Position numbers and translations under genes: made by a program | Notes under the pieces: generated by a model | Database searches by the model: none | Told to the model about the DNA's origin: nothing | What the model saw: the letters and a program-made list of their open reading frames with translations, nothing else | Part shown: positions 27,355 to 36,425 of the stretch, piece by piece | Layout: each line of letters begins with the position of its first letter | How positions within the stretch are numbered: position 1 is the first letter of the stretch | Assembly: GCF_029309835.1 (NCBI RefSeq) | Contig: NZ_JARJHL010000006.1 | Coordinates: 1-37,117, forward strand | Length of the DNA: 37,117 nucleotides | Direction: 5' to 3' | DNA from: Paracoccus sp. DMF-8 | GTDB lineage: Bacteria > Pseudomonadota > Alphaproteobacteria > Rhodobacterales > Rhodobacteraceae

Positions 27355-27548
27355 TCTCGGTCATCCTCGTCCGGCGGGATGTCAGGCACGACATGATTCA
27401 GGATATGCAGGGCGGCCTCCGGGTCCCCCCGTTGGGCACGACGGCGCATCATTTCCAGCCCGGCCTCGGCCCCGCCATCGCCTCCCGGGAGGTCTTTCAA
27501 TGCACGCATCGGGATACCGGGCTTCCCGGCCTTGTCAGAGTTACCCAT
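27351..27548 (-). CDS. small hypothetical protein, 65 aa
   Basis: The chosen start is ATG 27548 (MGNSDKAGKPGIPMRALKDL), which overlaps the previous gene's stop by 8 bases; a longer open frame exists upstream but runs antiparallel to good coupling. It continues GAEAGLEMMRRRAQRGDPEA, ALHILNHVVPDIPPDEDDRE and has an acidic C-terminus. No family recognised. The overlaps at both ends suggest it belongs to the phosphoesterase/ATPase operon. Confidence 0.55.
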   Translation of the reverse strand: MGNSDKAGKPGIPMRALKDLPGGDGGAEAGLEMMRRRAQRGDPEAALHILNHVVPDIPPDEDDRE

Positions 27549-27948
27549 GATGATCAGGTTCGATATATCGCCGGAATGCGGCGACGATTGCCGCGTCATC
27601 AATGCCAAGCCAATGCGCCGGCGCGCAGCCGAAATCGACGTGGGCGCGAGTCAGCCAGTAACACAGCCTCAGGTTGCTGATGCGGGCAGGTCTGAGCTTC
27701 AGGATGTCGCGGACGACATCGAAAATCCGGCCGTTCGCCGCATCGAACTGGAACAGCGGCAACATGATCTTGCTGTTTTGAACCAGGGTAATGACGGTAT
27801 CGTCTCGGGCCATGGCCTGCATGGCGGTGTCCGGGGCATCCGTTTCGATGCGCAACAGCGCACAGGCCTGCGATGCATCGATCAGCTCGATGCTGGCCGA
27901 GAGGCGTTCCTCGACGCCGGATTGGTAGGTGGATTTTTCTGGCAACAT
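27541..27948 (-). CDS. hypothetical protein, 135 aa
   Basis: Starting at 27948, one base after the preceding stop, it reads MLPEKSTYQSGVEERLSASI, ELIDASQACALLRIETDAPD, NSKIMLPLFQFDAANGRIFD, ILKLRPARISNLRLCYWLTR and ends DDAAIVAAFRRYIEPDHHG. The C-terminal half faintly resembles MbcA/ParS-type toxin-binding domains (a W-L-x-R/L-G-x-D pattern), but no toxin gene is adjacent and I do not claim it. The frame is intact. Confidence 0.65.
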   Translation of the reverse strand: MLPEKSTYQSGVEERLSASIELIDASQACALLRIETDAPDTAMQAMARDDTVITLVQNSKIMLPLFQFDAANGRIFDVVRDILKLRPARISNLRLCYWLTRAHVDFGCAPAHWLGIDDAAIVAAFRRYIEPDHHG

Positions 27949-27949
27949 T

Positions 27950-28767
27950 CTATTTCCCCTTGGGAACGGCGCGGTTCCGTATCTCGTCGAAGCTGAAGCC
28001 GGCCGGCAGCGTGACCTCGCTGACCGAGAGGTAGCCGCCGATGCACTCCGGGCAGACATGCCGGCCCTCCGGCAGCCATCTGCGCATGGCCTTCTCCATG
28101 AAGACGATTGTCTCGTTTGTCGCGGCCACGACGATCCGCCCGTTCCGCACCACGGCCTGCCCGGAGATCAGGGCCGGATCGAGGATCCGGCCGCAGCCCG
28201 CGCAAAGAACGGTGGGCCAGGCGCGGCCCGGTTCGACTTGCTCCCAATGCGCGTTAACGAGGAGTCTGGCGGCGCGGGCCTCAATCTCCGGCAGCGTGAC
28301 CGGGCGGAAATCCCAGACATCGACGCCGGTGTTGATGCTGTTGCGTGAACCCTGCCAGTTCTGATGGACATGGCCGAACAGCTGTAGGCCCTGATGCCGC
28401 GCACCGGGCCAGGTGATCATCGGGTAGTGGCAGAGAAACAGCCGCCGCTTGTCCACGACGATGTCAGCCGTTTCTGCCAGGCTGTCCCAGGGCAGGTCGC
28501 AGACCCAGTCTTCATCATGGTTGCCCCGGATCAGGTGCCGGCGGCCCGGCAGGGCATGGAAGATGCCCGGACCTCACGCCGCTGCGCATCGGTCGATCGT
28601 CCTGCGGTGAAATCCCCGAGAATCCAGAGGTCGTCATCGGGCTGGACCCGGGCCCGACACTCGGCCAGCAGATGCGCATTCATCGCGGTTACGTCCGGAA
28701 AGGGGCGGTCGCAGAAACCGATGATCCGGTCATGGCTGTAGTGCGGATCGGCGGTGAACCAATGCAT
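27950..28767 (-). CDS. metallophosphoesterase (calcineurin-like), first, frameshifted
   Basis: It starts MHWFTADPHYSHDRIIGFCD at 28767, 1 base after the preceding stop. Metal-ligand motifs: the DPHYSH (D-x-H) near residue 6, DDLWILGDF (GD) near residue 48, then after a frame break near 28560 RRHLIRGNHDED (GNHD), LCHYPM and LFGHVHQNW (GHxH). These are the calcineurin-like dimetal site in order. A C-terminal extension contains two CxxC pairs (VLCAGCGRI and HVCPECIGG), probably a zinc ribbon, unusual for a simple phosphoesterase and suggesting nucleic-acid binding. About 272 aa. Confidence 0.82.
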
Positions 28768-28768
28768 G

Positions 28769-29242
28769 TCAGCCCTCCTCGTCGAAGGCGGCGCGGTCCG
28801 CGGCGTCGATCTCGCGCACCCGCGCGATATATGTGGCCAGCAGCAGCGCCAGCAGCTCCGGGTCGTCAATATTCGTGAATCCGGGAAGGGTGAACTGGAT
28901 GGAACCGGCAAGGGCCCTCTTGCCATTCAGGGCTTCCGCCAGCGCCGTTTCAATCGCGTCGATGGACCGGCCGAGCCGATACCAGCGGGAGGCCGTGCGA
29001 GCCCAGCCGATCTCGGGATCGATGGCGATCAGCTGCGAGGTGTGGATGCTTGCATTGCCGAGAAGCGGGTGGTCGGTCACTTCGCCCCACAGCATCACAT
29101 GCCCGTCCGGCGACATCGCCGCTTTCCAACCCGACAGGACCGGCGCCTGCGCCAGGTTCGCCTCGGAAGGGCCAGCCTCGACGGCGTCGATGGCGCGCAG
29201 GACCTTGTCGATCCATTCACGGTCGATGGGCGAGAGTTTCAC
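28769..29242 (-). CDS. hypothetical protein, DUF6634-like
   Basis: The start is a GTG at 29242 with GGAG upstream: KLSPIDREWIDKVLRAIDAV, then AQAPVLSGWKAAMSPDGHVM, LWGEVTDHPLLGN, TSQLIAIDPEIGWARTASRW and YRLGRS. The APVL-x-GW / HPLLG / GWARTxSRxYRLG series resembles DUF6634 from memory (moderate certainty). The tail, PELLALLLATYIARVREIDA, is helical. 157 aa, intact frame. It lies between the ATPase and the first phosphoesterase, with a 1-bp gap to the latter. Confidence 0.7.
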   Translation of the reverse strand: MKLSPIDREWIDKVLRAIDAVEAGPSEANLAQAPVLSGWKAAMSPDGHVMLWGEVTDHPLLGNASIHTSQLIAIDPEIGWARTASRWYRLGRSIDAIETALAEALNGKRALAGSIQFTLPGFTNIDDPELLALLLATYIARVREIDAADRAAFDEEG

Positions 29243-29336
29243 GATGGTTTCTCCATTTCGATGGCATGAGGGGACGGCTGCGGCGATGCCGCAGGCACGT
29301 TGGATTCAGGGAAGTATGAAAACCGGATGGGCCGGC

Positions 29337-30444
29337 TCAGTGCAGAATCGGCCCCTGTTCGAGGTCGGAGGCGCGTTGCAGCATGCGGGCGGCGATCCGC
29401 AGGCTGGGGTGATGCCGCTGCAGGGAGGGATGGGCGAGAACCTCGCAGATCGCCTCGATGGCGGTCTCGGACAGGGCGCGCCTGGCGCCCTCGCGACGCA
29501 CGAAGCCCGTCAGTTCCGCGAGGGTGAGGGGGCGCAGCCGGATCGGCGGGCAGCGGCTGAGCAGCGGCTCCGGCAGCAGCCGGCAATCGTTCGAGGTCAG
29601 CACCCAGATCACCCAGCTCATGTCGAACTTCACCTGGTAATAGGGGCAGCTCCAGCGCCGGGCGGTCAGGGGTTCCAGCAGGGGCAGCAGACCTTCGGCC
29701 AGACCGAAAGCATGCCCTTTCATCGAAACCGCATTGCCGGCCTTTTCGACCTCGTCCACGATCATGACCGGATTGGCGATGCGGCTTTGCAGGATGGTTT
29801 CGATCAGGCGCCCAGGATGGGAGCCGCCCCAGCCGCGCTGCGAACCGACCACCCCGAAACTGGCATTCTCGCCGGTGGCCTCGATCACGGTGGTCGGCGC
29901 GGCCAGCAACGCGGCAAGACGTCGGCCGAAATAGCTTTTGCCGATGCCGGGCGGGCCGGTGAGCTGGAGCGGCGGGATCGTGAGACCCGGAGCGCCCTCG
30001 CGCACCGAGCGGCGCATGGCGTGCCAGACCAGTTCGGTGGCCGGGGCCATCCAGGGCATGTCCTCGTGCAAGGCCGCGGCAATCTCATCGGCACGATGTT
30101 CACCGGGAATCCGGATCAGCCGGGCGCCGTCCTTCAGCACCTCAAGCCGCTCGCGGTCATCGCGCTTCAGATGTTCGAGGCCGGAGGCGGCTTTGCGCAG
30201 CTCCGGGATCCGCCTGACCCGGCGCTTGATGCGCTCTTCGTCCTTCGCGCTGAACCTGATGTAATCCATCGGCTCGATCTCCGCGCTTTCACTCAGCGCC
30301 TTGACCATGTCCGGCGAGGTGAGGGGGTCCGGGCGGTTCCTCCTGCTGCGCAACCTGCGCAGATGCCGCATCAAGCGGGTTTCGAACTCAATGCGGCCCT
30401 CGCTCGGATCGAAAAGCGGGCCTCGATGAAAGGATGGTCGACAT
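29337..30444 (-). CDS. Lon-like AAA+ ATPase without protease domain
   Basis: The AAA+ module is clear: LQLTGPPGIGKSYFGRRLAA (Walker A), SFGVVGSQRGWGGSHPGRLI, NPVMIVDEVEKAGNAV (Walker B DEVEK), SWVIWVLTSNDCRLLPEPLL (sensor 1, ending in N/D) and SRCPPIRLRPLTLAELTGFV (arginine finger region). The pore-side layout and DEVEKAG are closest to the Lon ATPase domain, but no protease domain follows; the protein ends with a helical lid (LRIAARMLQRASDLEQGPIL). The N-terminal 120 residues are charged and helical. Start uncertain: ATG 30444 has CGGAGT upstream but needs a frame change near 30422; alternatives are 30462 and 30503. About 369 aa. Confidence 0.83.
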
Positions 30445-30515
30445 GGGGATACTCCGGGCATGAGGGGGCCGTCGGCCGGGGGAGGCCCGGCCGGGGGAGT
30501 CATGGGGAATGGCGA

Positions 30516-31318
30516 TCAAGCGCCGGGGAAGATCGGGCCGCGCAGCAGAAGTTCGGCCTCACCGCCTTCCGGGCACCTCGTCGGGATAGCCGAGAGAGAC
30601 ATTGACCACCGGCGTGCCGTGAAACGTCGAGGCCAGCACCCGGTGCGTGTGGCCGAAGAACCAATAGTCGGGCCGGTGCGCCTTGATCCAACCCTCCAGA
30701 TCGGACGCGAAGGCCGGGCTGAGCGGGGACAAGGGGCCGGAGACCGCCGCGCCCGGGGCATGATGGGTGACGATCGCGGTCTGGCCGGGCGGTCCGCAAC
30801 TTCCGCGTCAGCCAGCCGGGGTGATCAAAGTGGATCGCCACGGTATCCTCGGGCGTGATGAACGCCCCGGTGGCGCTGCGGATCCGGCCGTAATCCGGCA
30901 TTGCCATCCCGGCGCGTGCCATGGCCGCCTCCGGATCTCCCAGCAGGGCGAAATCAGTCCAGAGCGTGCAGCACAGCAGGCGGCAGCTGCCGAAGGTCAG
31001 GACACGTTTCTGGGCAAGGCTCGCCCCGGCTTCCAGCGCGATCCGGGCCAGTAGACCGTCCTCAAGCGTGGCACCATAATAATCATGGTTGCCCGGGATC
31101 ACACAGACCCGCCCGGGCAAGACCAGCCGCGTGATCCGGGCCAGTGCCACAGGCCAGTTCCGCTGCGGATCATTGGCCAGATCGCCGGCGATGATCAGCG
31201 CGTCGAGATCACGCAGCACCGGCACGATCCCGGCAAACGGATCGCGTCCGGCGTCGGCCCAGAGGTCCAGGTGCAGATCGGCCACGATCAGGATGGTCAA
31301 ACGCGGGACACGGGACAT
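30516..31318 (-). CDS. metallophosphoesterase (calcineurin-like), second, frameshifted
   Basis: From 31318 (ribosome-binding site AAAGGAAA) the protein reads MSRVPRLTILIVADLHLDLW (D-x-H), DALIIAGDLANDPQRNW (GD), VCVIPGNHDYYGATLEDGLL (GNHD), and after a break near 30795 TAIVTHHAPGAA (H-H) and YWFFGHTHRVLASTFHGTPV (GHTH). It ends NVSLGYPDEVPEGGEAELLL then RGPIFPGA at 30516. About 267 aa. All calcineurin-like metal ligands are present. It is unlike the first phosphoesterase of the operon (no zinc-ribbon tail) and is the promoter-proximal gene. Confidence 0.85.
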
Positions 31319-31960
31319 GAGGATTTCCTTTCAGCCGTGAGGCTGGCGGCCGGAGAAGCCGGCCGGGCGATTCCGGCAAAATGGAGGTTGGTCAGGGCAG
31401 GGCGATGTCCGGCTCAGCGGATGTGAGCGAAAATCCGTGCCGCAGGGCAGGGCGGTGATTGCGCCCGGACTACGGGGGGATCATGTCGCAGGGCTGGGAT
31501 GGGCTGCATATTGCGACATCGTGTCGGCCTTCGAGACATGGCTCCGCCGTTCGGAGAAGCGGCGCTTTCCGGCGGAAACGTGGTGGTCAGGAGGTTCCGG
31601 AGATCTGGCGGCGCTCAGGCCTGCCCATCTCTCCGGATCGGATTGCGGCGACCTTGCCGGGCCGCAGCTCCGACGGTCAACGGGCCACGACTCAACGCCC
31701 GATGACGGAGCACGGGCTCCCGGACGCCATCCGGAGGCGATTCCGACAACTTATTGGAATCAAACAATTTCAGTCATGACCAGCTACGGAAATGGCCAGT
31801 AATTGGTTGTATAATGATCAAAAAACACCCCAAAATGGACATTATTTCGGTTGTTCGACAGAACCCACCGTTTCACAACAGAAATTCCAATAATCGGAAT
31901 TATGTAACATAACTACCAAAATCCGCAGCCGCCGCCACCCTCTGAACACCCGCATAAACC
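31319..31960. other. intergenic region between the phosphoesterase operon and the TonB receptor
   Basis: Two overlapping plus-strand open frames (31437-31802 and 31459-31779) have no recognisable motif. From about 31760 to 31920 the DNA becomes strongly AT-rich compared with its surroundings and contains AATTCC-AATAATC-GGAATT (an inverted repeat near 31884). The promoter of the minus-strand operon should lie between 31319 and about 31500. No tRNA or other RNA gene was recognised. Confidence 0.4.
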
Positions 31961-31997
31961 AAGGCCCGCGACTTCCCCGGATCGAGGCGCGGGCCTT
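31961..31997 (-). terminator. hairpin terminator after the TonB receptor gene
   Basis: A perfect 10-bp stem, AAGGCCCGCG (31961-31970) with CGCGGGCCTT (31988-31997), and a 17-nt loop lie 11 bp beyond the receptor stop. The T-run after it on the minus strand is short, so termination may be bidirectional or moderate. Confidence 0.7.
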
Positions 31998-32007
31998 GAG
32001 GGTTGGC

Positions 32008-34406
32008 TCAGAACCGGGATACCAGCGTCAGCATCGCATTGCGCGGCTGGCCGTAGGTGATCTGTTCATAGGGGGTGTTGTAATAGCTTTTGTCGAACAG
32101 GTTGTTGACGTTCAGCTGCGCCGACCATTGGTCGTTGATGTCATAGCGCGCCATCACATCGACCACCGCATAGCTGCCTTGCCTGACGCGATAGGTGTTG
32201 TTCCCGATGCCGACATCTGTCCAGGTCTGGTTCTGCCAGCGCAGACCGCCGCCGACCGTCCATTGTTCCCACTGGCCCGGCAAATTGTAGGTGGTCGCGA
32301 TCTTGATCGTCTGTGTCGGGTTCGCGGTGTCGATACGTTCGCCATCGGCATCGCGCAGCCGCAGCGCCGAGGCGCCGACGAACAGGTTCCAGCCCGGACG
32401 GACCTCGCCCGACAGCTCGACCTCGATCCCTTTGGACGTGATGCCCTTCTGGCCGCGATAGGCATATTCATTGTCGCCGCCCGGAACCAGCAGGGTGCCG
32501 TCGCGCACCGCGACATTGTCCTGTTCCATGTCGAAGATCGCGACCTGCGCATTCAGCCCGCCGTCGAACAGTTCGGCCTTGGCGCCGATTTCATAGGATT
32601 TGCCGATCACCGGATCCAGATAGTTGCCGTTGCGGTCGCGGTAGTTCTGCGGGTTGAAGATATCGGTGTAGCTGGCATAGAGCGACCATTCGTCGTTCAG
32701 GTCGTAGACCAGACCGGCAAAGGGCGTGACCTCGGTGAATTTGCGGTCGTCATCGGCCAGTTCCGCGCGCCAGTCGGTATGGCGCGCGCCCCAGAATGAC
32801 CGTCAGCGGATCGCTGATCGAGAACTGGCCCGAGGCATAGGCCGAGGTCTTGCGGCAGTTCAGATCCCAGTCCGGGTTGGATTTGGGGTTCCAGTCCAGG
32901 CGCGGATAGCTGCCGTCCCATTCAAAGAAATTGCCGATCGGGGCCAGTTCGCCGCTGTAGCGAGGCCGGTCGCGCCAGTCCAGTCGCGGTCCGTGCTGAC
33001 GCCGAGATTCAGTTGATGGGTGCGGCCCCACAGCTCGACCGGGCCGGTGGCCTTGGCGTCGAAGCTGAGCAGCTTCGTGCGTTCCGTCCCGCCCCATGCG
33101 CTGTAGCCAAGGCCCTCGCCGGTGACGGGATCGGGGTTGTCCCACATATACAGCAGTTCCGCGTCATAGCGCCGCCATGTCGCGCCAAGCGTCGCCTCGG
33201 CCTGCCAGCCATTGTCGAAATCATGCGCCAGCTTGCCCACGACAGAGGTCTGCCGGCTGGCCCAATAGGCCCAGTCCGGGGCATGGGAAAAGCTGCGCGG
33301 ATAGTCGATGAGATTGCCTGCGGAATCCAGCGCGGGCAATTCGCCCCACATCGAGGCGGTCGGTTCGTGCCGGCGATGTTCAAGGCTGAAGCTCAGCCGG
33401 GTCGAAGGCGTCAGATCGGCGTCGATGGCGCCGTAATAGGTCTGGCGGTCGACGTGGTAACGGTCGACAGCAAGATCGAACTGGCGACATCCATGATGAA
33501 ACGGCCGCGCGGATTGCCATCGGCGGACAGCGGCGTGCCCAGATCGACCGTGCCGCCGATATTGGACCAGCTGCCATAGCGCAGTTCCAGACTGCCTTCG
33601 GGTTTGGTCGCATTGGCGCGTTTGCGGGTCATCGACACGGCCGCCCCCGGTTCGCCCGAACCCGACAGCAGGCCGGCGGGGCCGCACAGCACCGCGATCC
33701 GGTCGTAAACCGGGGTCGAGGAGCTCGGCGAGACGCCGGAATACCAGCCTTCGTAGGTCGGCAGGCTGACGCCGTCGACGATGTGATTGCCGATCCAGAA
33801 GCCACGCGCTGGTGCTGTCGGTCGGTTTCCGCCGTGACCAAGCTGACGCCGTTGGTGTAGTTCAGCACATCCTTGGTCGAGGACAGCGCCTGATCGCGCA
33901 TCCGCTGGTTGGTGACGACGCTGACCGATTGCGGGGTTTCGCGCAGGCTCGGCGCCAGCCCGCTCGCGGATGACGCCTCATCCGTGGTGTGGGAATTCGT
34001 GCCTTCGGTCACGCCGCCGCCTGCGGCGATCAGGACGCTGTCCAGAACGATCGCGCCCTCGGGCGCGGCTACCCCCTGCCCCGTCCCGGCCTGCGGCAGG
34101 GTCAGCGAAACCGAGCGCAGGCCGGTGAAAGCGTGGTGCCCGCCAGCATCCGCGACAGCGCCTCCAGGCGGGGTCGGGGTGCCGGCGACGGCAGTCGCGC
34201 AGGCCCCGCCACGTCATAGGCAAGCTGCATCCCGGCGCGATTGGCAAGCTAGCAGCGCGGTTCAGGTCCTGCGCGGGAATGTCAAGAGACACCGCCGCCT
34301 CTTGTGCCAGGGCGGGCAGGGCCAGCATCCCGGTCCCGAGGCAGATGTTCAGCGCCAGGGCGGATGATCCCATCGCCGCGCCAAGCACCGCGACATATCT
34401 GCGCAT
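32008..34406 (-). CDS. TonB-dependent siderophore receptor with STN domain, frameshifted
   Basis: This outer-membrane receptor starts MRRYVAVLGAAMGSSALALN with a signal peptide ending ALPALAQ, then AVSLDIPAQDLNRA, an N-terminal signalling (STN) domain used by receptors that talk to FecR. The plug shows LRETPQSVSVVTNQRMRDQA and, after breaks, IVDGVSLPTYEGWYSG and LCGPAGLLSGSGEPGAAVSM. The barrel includes FSLEHRRHEPTASMWGE, SLYASYTDIFNPQNYRDRNG, NVNNLFDKSYYNT and the terminal TLVSRF ending in phenylalanine. The barrel resembles FhuE/FpvA-type receptors. Breaks occur near 34250, 33810, 33500, 32970 and 32790. It is divergent from the sigma/anti-sigma pair that likely controls it. About 800 aa. 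Confidence 0.9.
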
Positions 34407-34548
34407 TCAGGGGTAGCTGGTCAGTCATCGACGTCCCTTTCAACTGTCCCCGGCCCCGTGTTTCTTTGCGAAATCAAAAAAGGGGCCGCAGATATAAGAC
34501 GAAAACAGTCAGCCATTCCGGCAAGCTCTGCGACGATTTTACAGAAGT

Positions 34549-34575
34549 CTATCATTATCGTTCTTTTCATTGTTC
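34549..34575. promoter_or_regulatory. candidate iron-regulator (Fur-type) box
   Basis: The AT-rich gap between the receptor and the sigma factor contains TCTATCATTATCGTTC, half of which matches the GATAATGAT / ATCATTATC unit of Fur boxes. The match is partial and by eye. A position upstream of fecI fits iron control of the system. Confidence 0.35.
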
Positions 34576-34701
34576 TACATGAGGTAAGTTCGCCCTTTTC
34601 GCAGTCGCGGCGATGTTACAAGATGGCGATGACAGCCAGCCGCAGGACCGGTCAGCGATTTCGCAAGGTGATTTGGACCGTGGCAGGGCTGTGGGTGCAT
34701 C

Positions 34702-35220
34702 GTGACGGACAATCCGCTGAAACGGCTGTTTCACAGCTATCGCGCCGAGTGCAGAGCTATCTGACGCGGCGGCTGCGCGACCCCGAACTGGCCGCCGATC
34801 TGACGCAAGAGGCGTTTCTGCGCTATGCCGAACATCCCCCCGCCATGGCGGGCGAGATCCGCAACAACCGGTCCTATCTGTATCGCACCGCGCATAATCT
34901 GGCGGTGGATCACATCCGCAAATCCGCCCGCGACCAGACGGACATGCCCGGCGATACGGTCATGGCCGCCCTGCCCGACGACCATCCGGGGCAGGAAATC
35001 GAGCCGCCGACCGCCAGAGCCTGCGCCATCTGCGCGCGGTGCTGGACGAATTGCCCGAGCGCACGCGCGAGGTCTTTGCCCTGAACCGGATCGAGGGTTG
35101 AGCTATGGGCAGGTTGCGCAACGCATGGGAATTTCCGGGAAAGCTCCGGTCCAGAAGCCATCTGGCGCGGGCGCTGCTGCATGCCGCGCGGCGCCTGCGC
35201 GACAGGAACGCCATCCATGA
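34702..35220 (+). CDS. fecI: FecI-type ECF sigma factor, frameshifted
   Basis: Starting at GTG 34702 (TDNPLKRLFHSYRAE), after a missing base near 34755, it reads QSYLTRRLRDPELAADLTQE then AFLRYAE (sigma region 2 with DLTQEAF), SYLYRTAHNLAVDHIRKSAR, and after breaks LRAVLDELPERTREVFALNR and LSYGQVAQRMGISGSSVQKH-like region 4 with its helix-turn-helix. About 170 aa. The stop overlaps fecR by 4 bases. In iron-starvation systems it activates transcription of the receptor when FecR is signalled through TonB. At least three indels are present. Confidence 0.85.
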
Positions 35221-36322
35221 AGGACTCTGCGCGCAGGCCCGGTCCCGGCCTGCCCCGTTCCGACCGGCCCGATCACTGGCCAGCACAATCCCGGCCAGCC
35301 ACATCAGCCGGAAACCGGCGCCGATCTGGACAGCGAGGCCGCCGAATGGGTGATCCGCCTTGGCGATCCGCGCCTTGATGCGCGCACGGCCCGGTCCTTT
35401 CACGACTGGCTGGCGACCAGCCCCCTGCACCGCGAGGCCTATGATTTCGCCCGCGCCCTTGGCCGGCAGATGGGCGCGCAGCTGCCCGATGCGCCGCCGA
35501 TGGGCACCTGCCGCAGTTGCCCATGCCCGCGCGCGGCAGGGGCTGGCTCGCGTCAGGGGTGGCGGCAGGGATGGCGTCGGGGGCGCGGCGCTTTGGCTTG
35601 TCGCGCTGCTGGCGCTTCGGCGGGCGCGCTATTGGTATCGGCGACCCGCTGCTGATGCTGCGCAGCGCCGATCATGTCGCGGGGCATGGGCTGCGCATCG
35701 TCGATCTGCCCGATGGCGGCAGCCGCGCCGCGAACTTGGGGCGGGCGGCGCCACCCCGGTGTCGATTACGACGACCGGCGGCGCCAGGTCACGCTGTTGC
35801 GGGGCAAGGCCTATTTCACCGCCCGCCCGGCGCCGGATGCGGGCGGGCGGCCTTCCTCGCGTTCAGGCGCAGGATGTCACCGTCACCGCGCCTTGGCGCC
35901 GAATTTTCGGTTGCGATCCGCCGCCATGCCGGTGCCGCCGAAGACGTCGCGGTGATTGTCACCGAACATCGCGTGCAGGTCGCGACCGATGGTGACCGTC
36001 GGGCCGTGGTCGCCGAAGGTCAAGGCCGTCCGCTTCAGCGCCGCGCAGGAGCCTGTCCGATGTGCGCGCGGTCGATGCCGAATTCCGCACCGCATGGCGG
36101 CAGGGGCGGCTGATCTTTGACGACCGCCCGCTGTCCTTCGTCGTGGCCGAACTGAACCGCTACCAGCGTCGCCAGATCGTGATCCGCGACCGGGCCGTGG
36201 CCACGCGCCGGGTCGGCGGGGTCTTTGACACCGCCGATATCGACAGCGCCGTCGCCCGCATCGCCGAGGCGCTGGATCTGCGCCAGATGTCCCTGCCCCC
36301 TTTCGTGACCTTGCTGTATTAG
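35217..36322 (+). CDS. fecR: FecR-type anti-sigma/sigma regulator, frameshifted
   Basis: FecR-type proteins span the inner membrane, binding FecI in the cytoplasm and the receptor STN domain in the periplasm. Seen: an N-terminal EAAEWVIRLGDPRLDARTAR, SFHDWLATSPLHREAYDFAR (the FecR N-terminal domain), a weakly preserved membrane segment near 35560-35640, then VDYDDRRRQVTLLRGKAYFT and, after breaks, VTEHRVQVATDGDRRAVVAE, WRQGRLIFDDRPLSFVVAEL, NRYQRRQIVIRD. The C-terminal tail DTADIDSAVARIAEALDLRQ is typical of FecR proteins. About 365 aa; four or more indels. It overlaps fecI by 4 bases. Confidence 0.85.
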
Positions 36323-36425
36323 GGTTCCGTTTACCTTCCCGGTTCTAAGGAAGGCATGACATCCACCGCTCTCTGCGCCGCCTCCGCGCCGCAGATCGGG
36401 TGTTTTCGGTGCAGAAGATTGACGG
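36323..36425. other. spacer with weak hairpin between fecR and the efflux adaptor
   Basis: A short stem, CCTTCC...GGAAGG, lies near 36331-36353. It could be a weak terminator or simply chance. The adaptor gene start is close, so readthrough from fecR is possible. Confidence 0.25.

Noticed and set aside
27541..27948. Antitoxin of the MbcA/ParS kind
   Set aside because: Only a faint C-terminal pattern, no toxin partner next to it, and it sits inside a longer operon, so the call was not made.
31437..31802. Two overlapping plus-strand frames in the gap before the TonB receptor
   Set aside because: No family motif, no convincing start site, and arginine/serine-rich composition typical of noncoding GC-rich frames.
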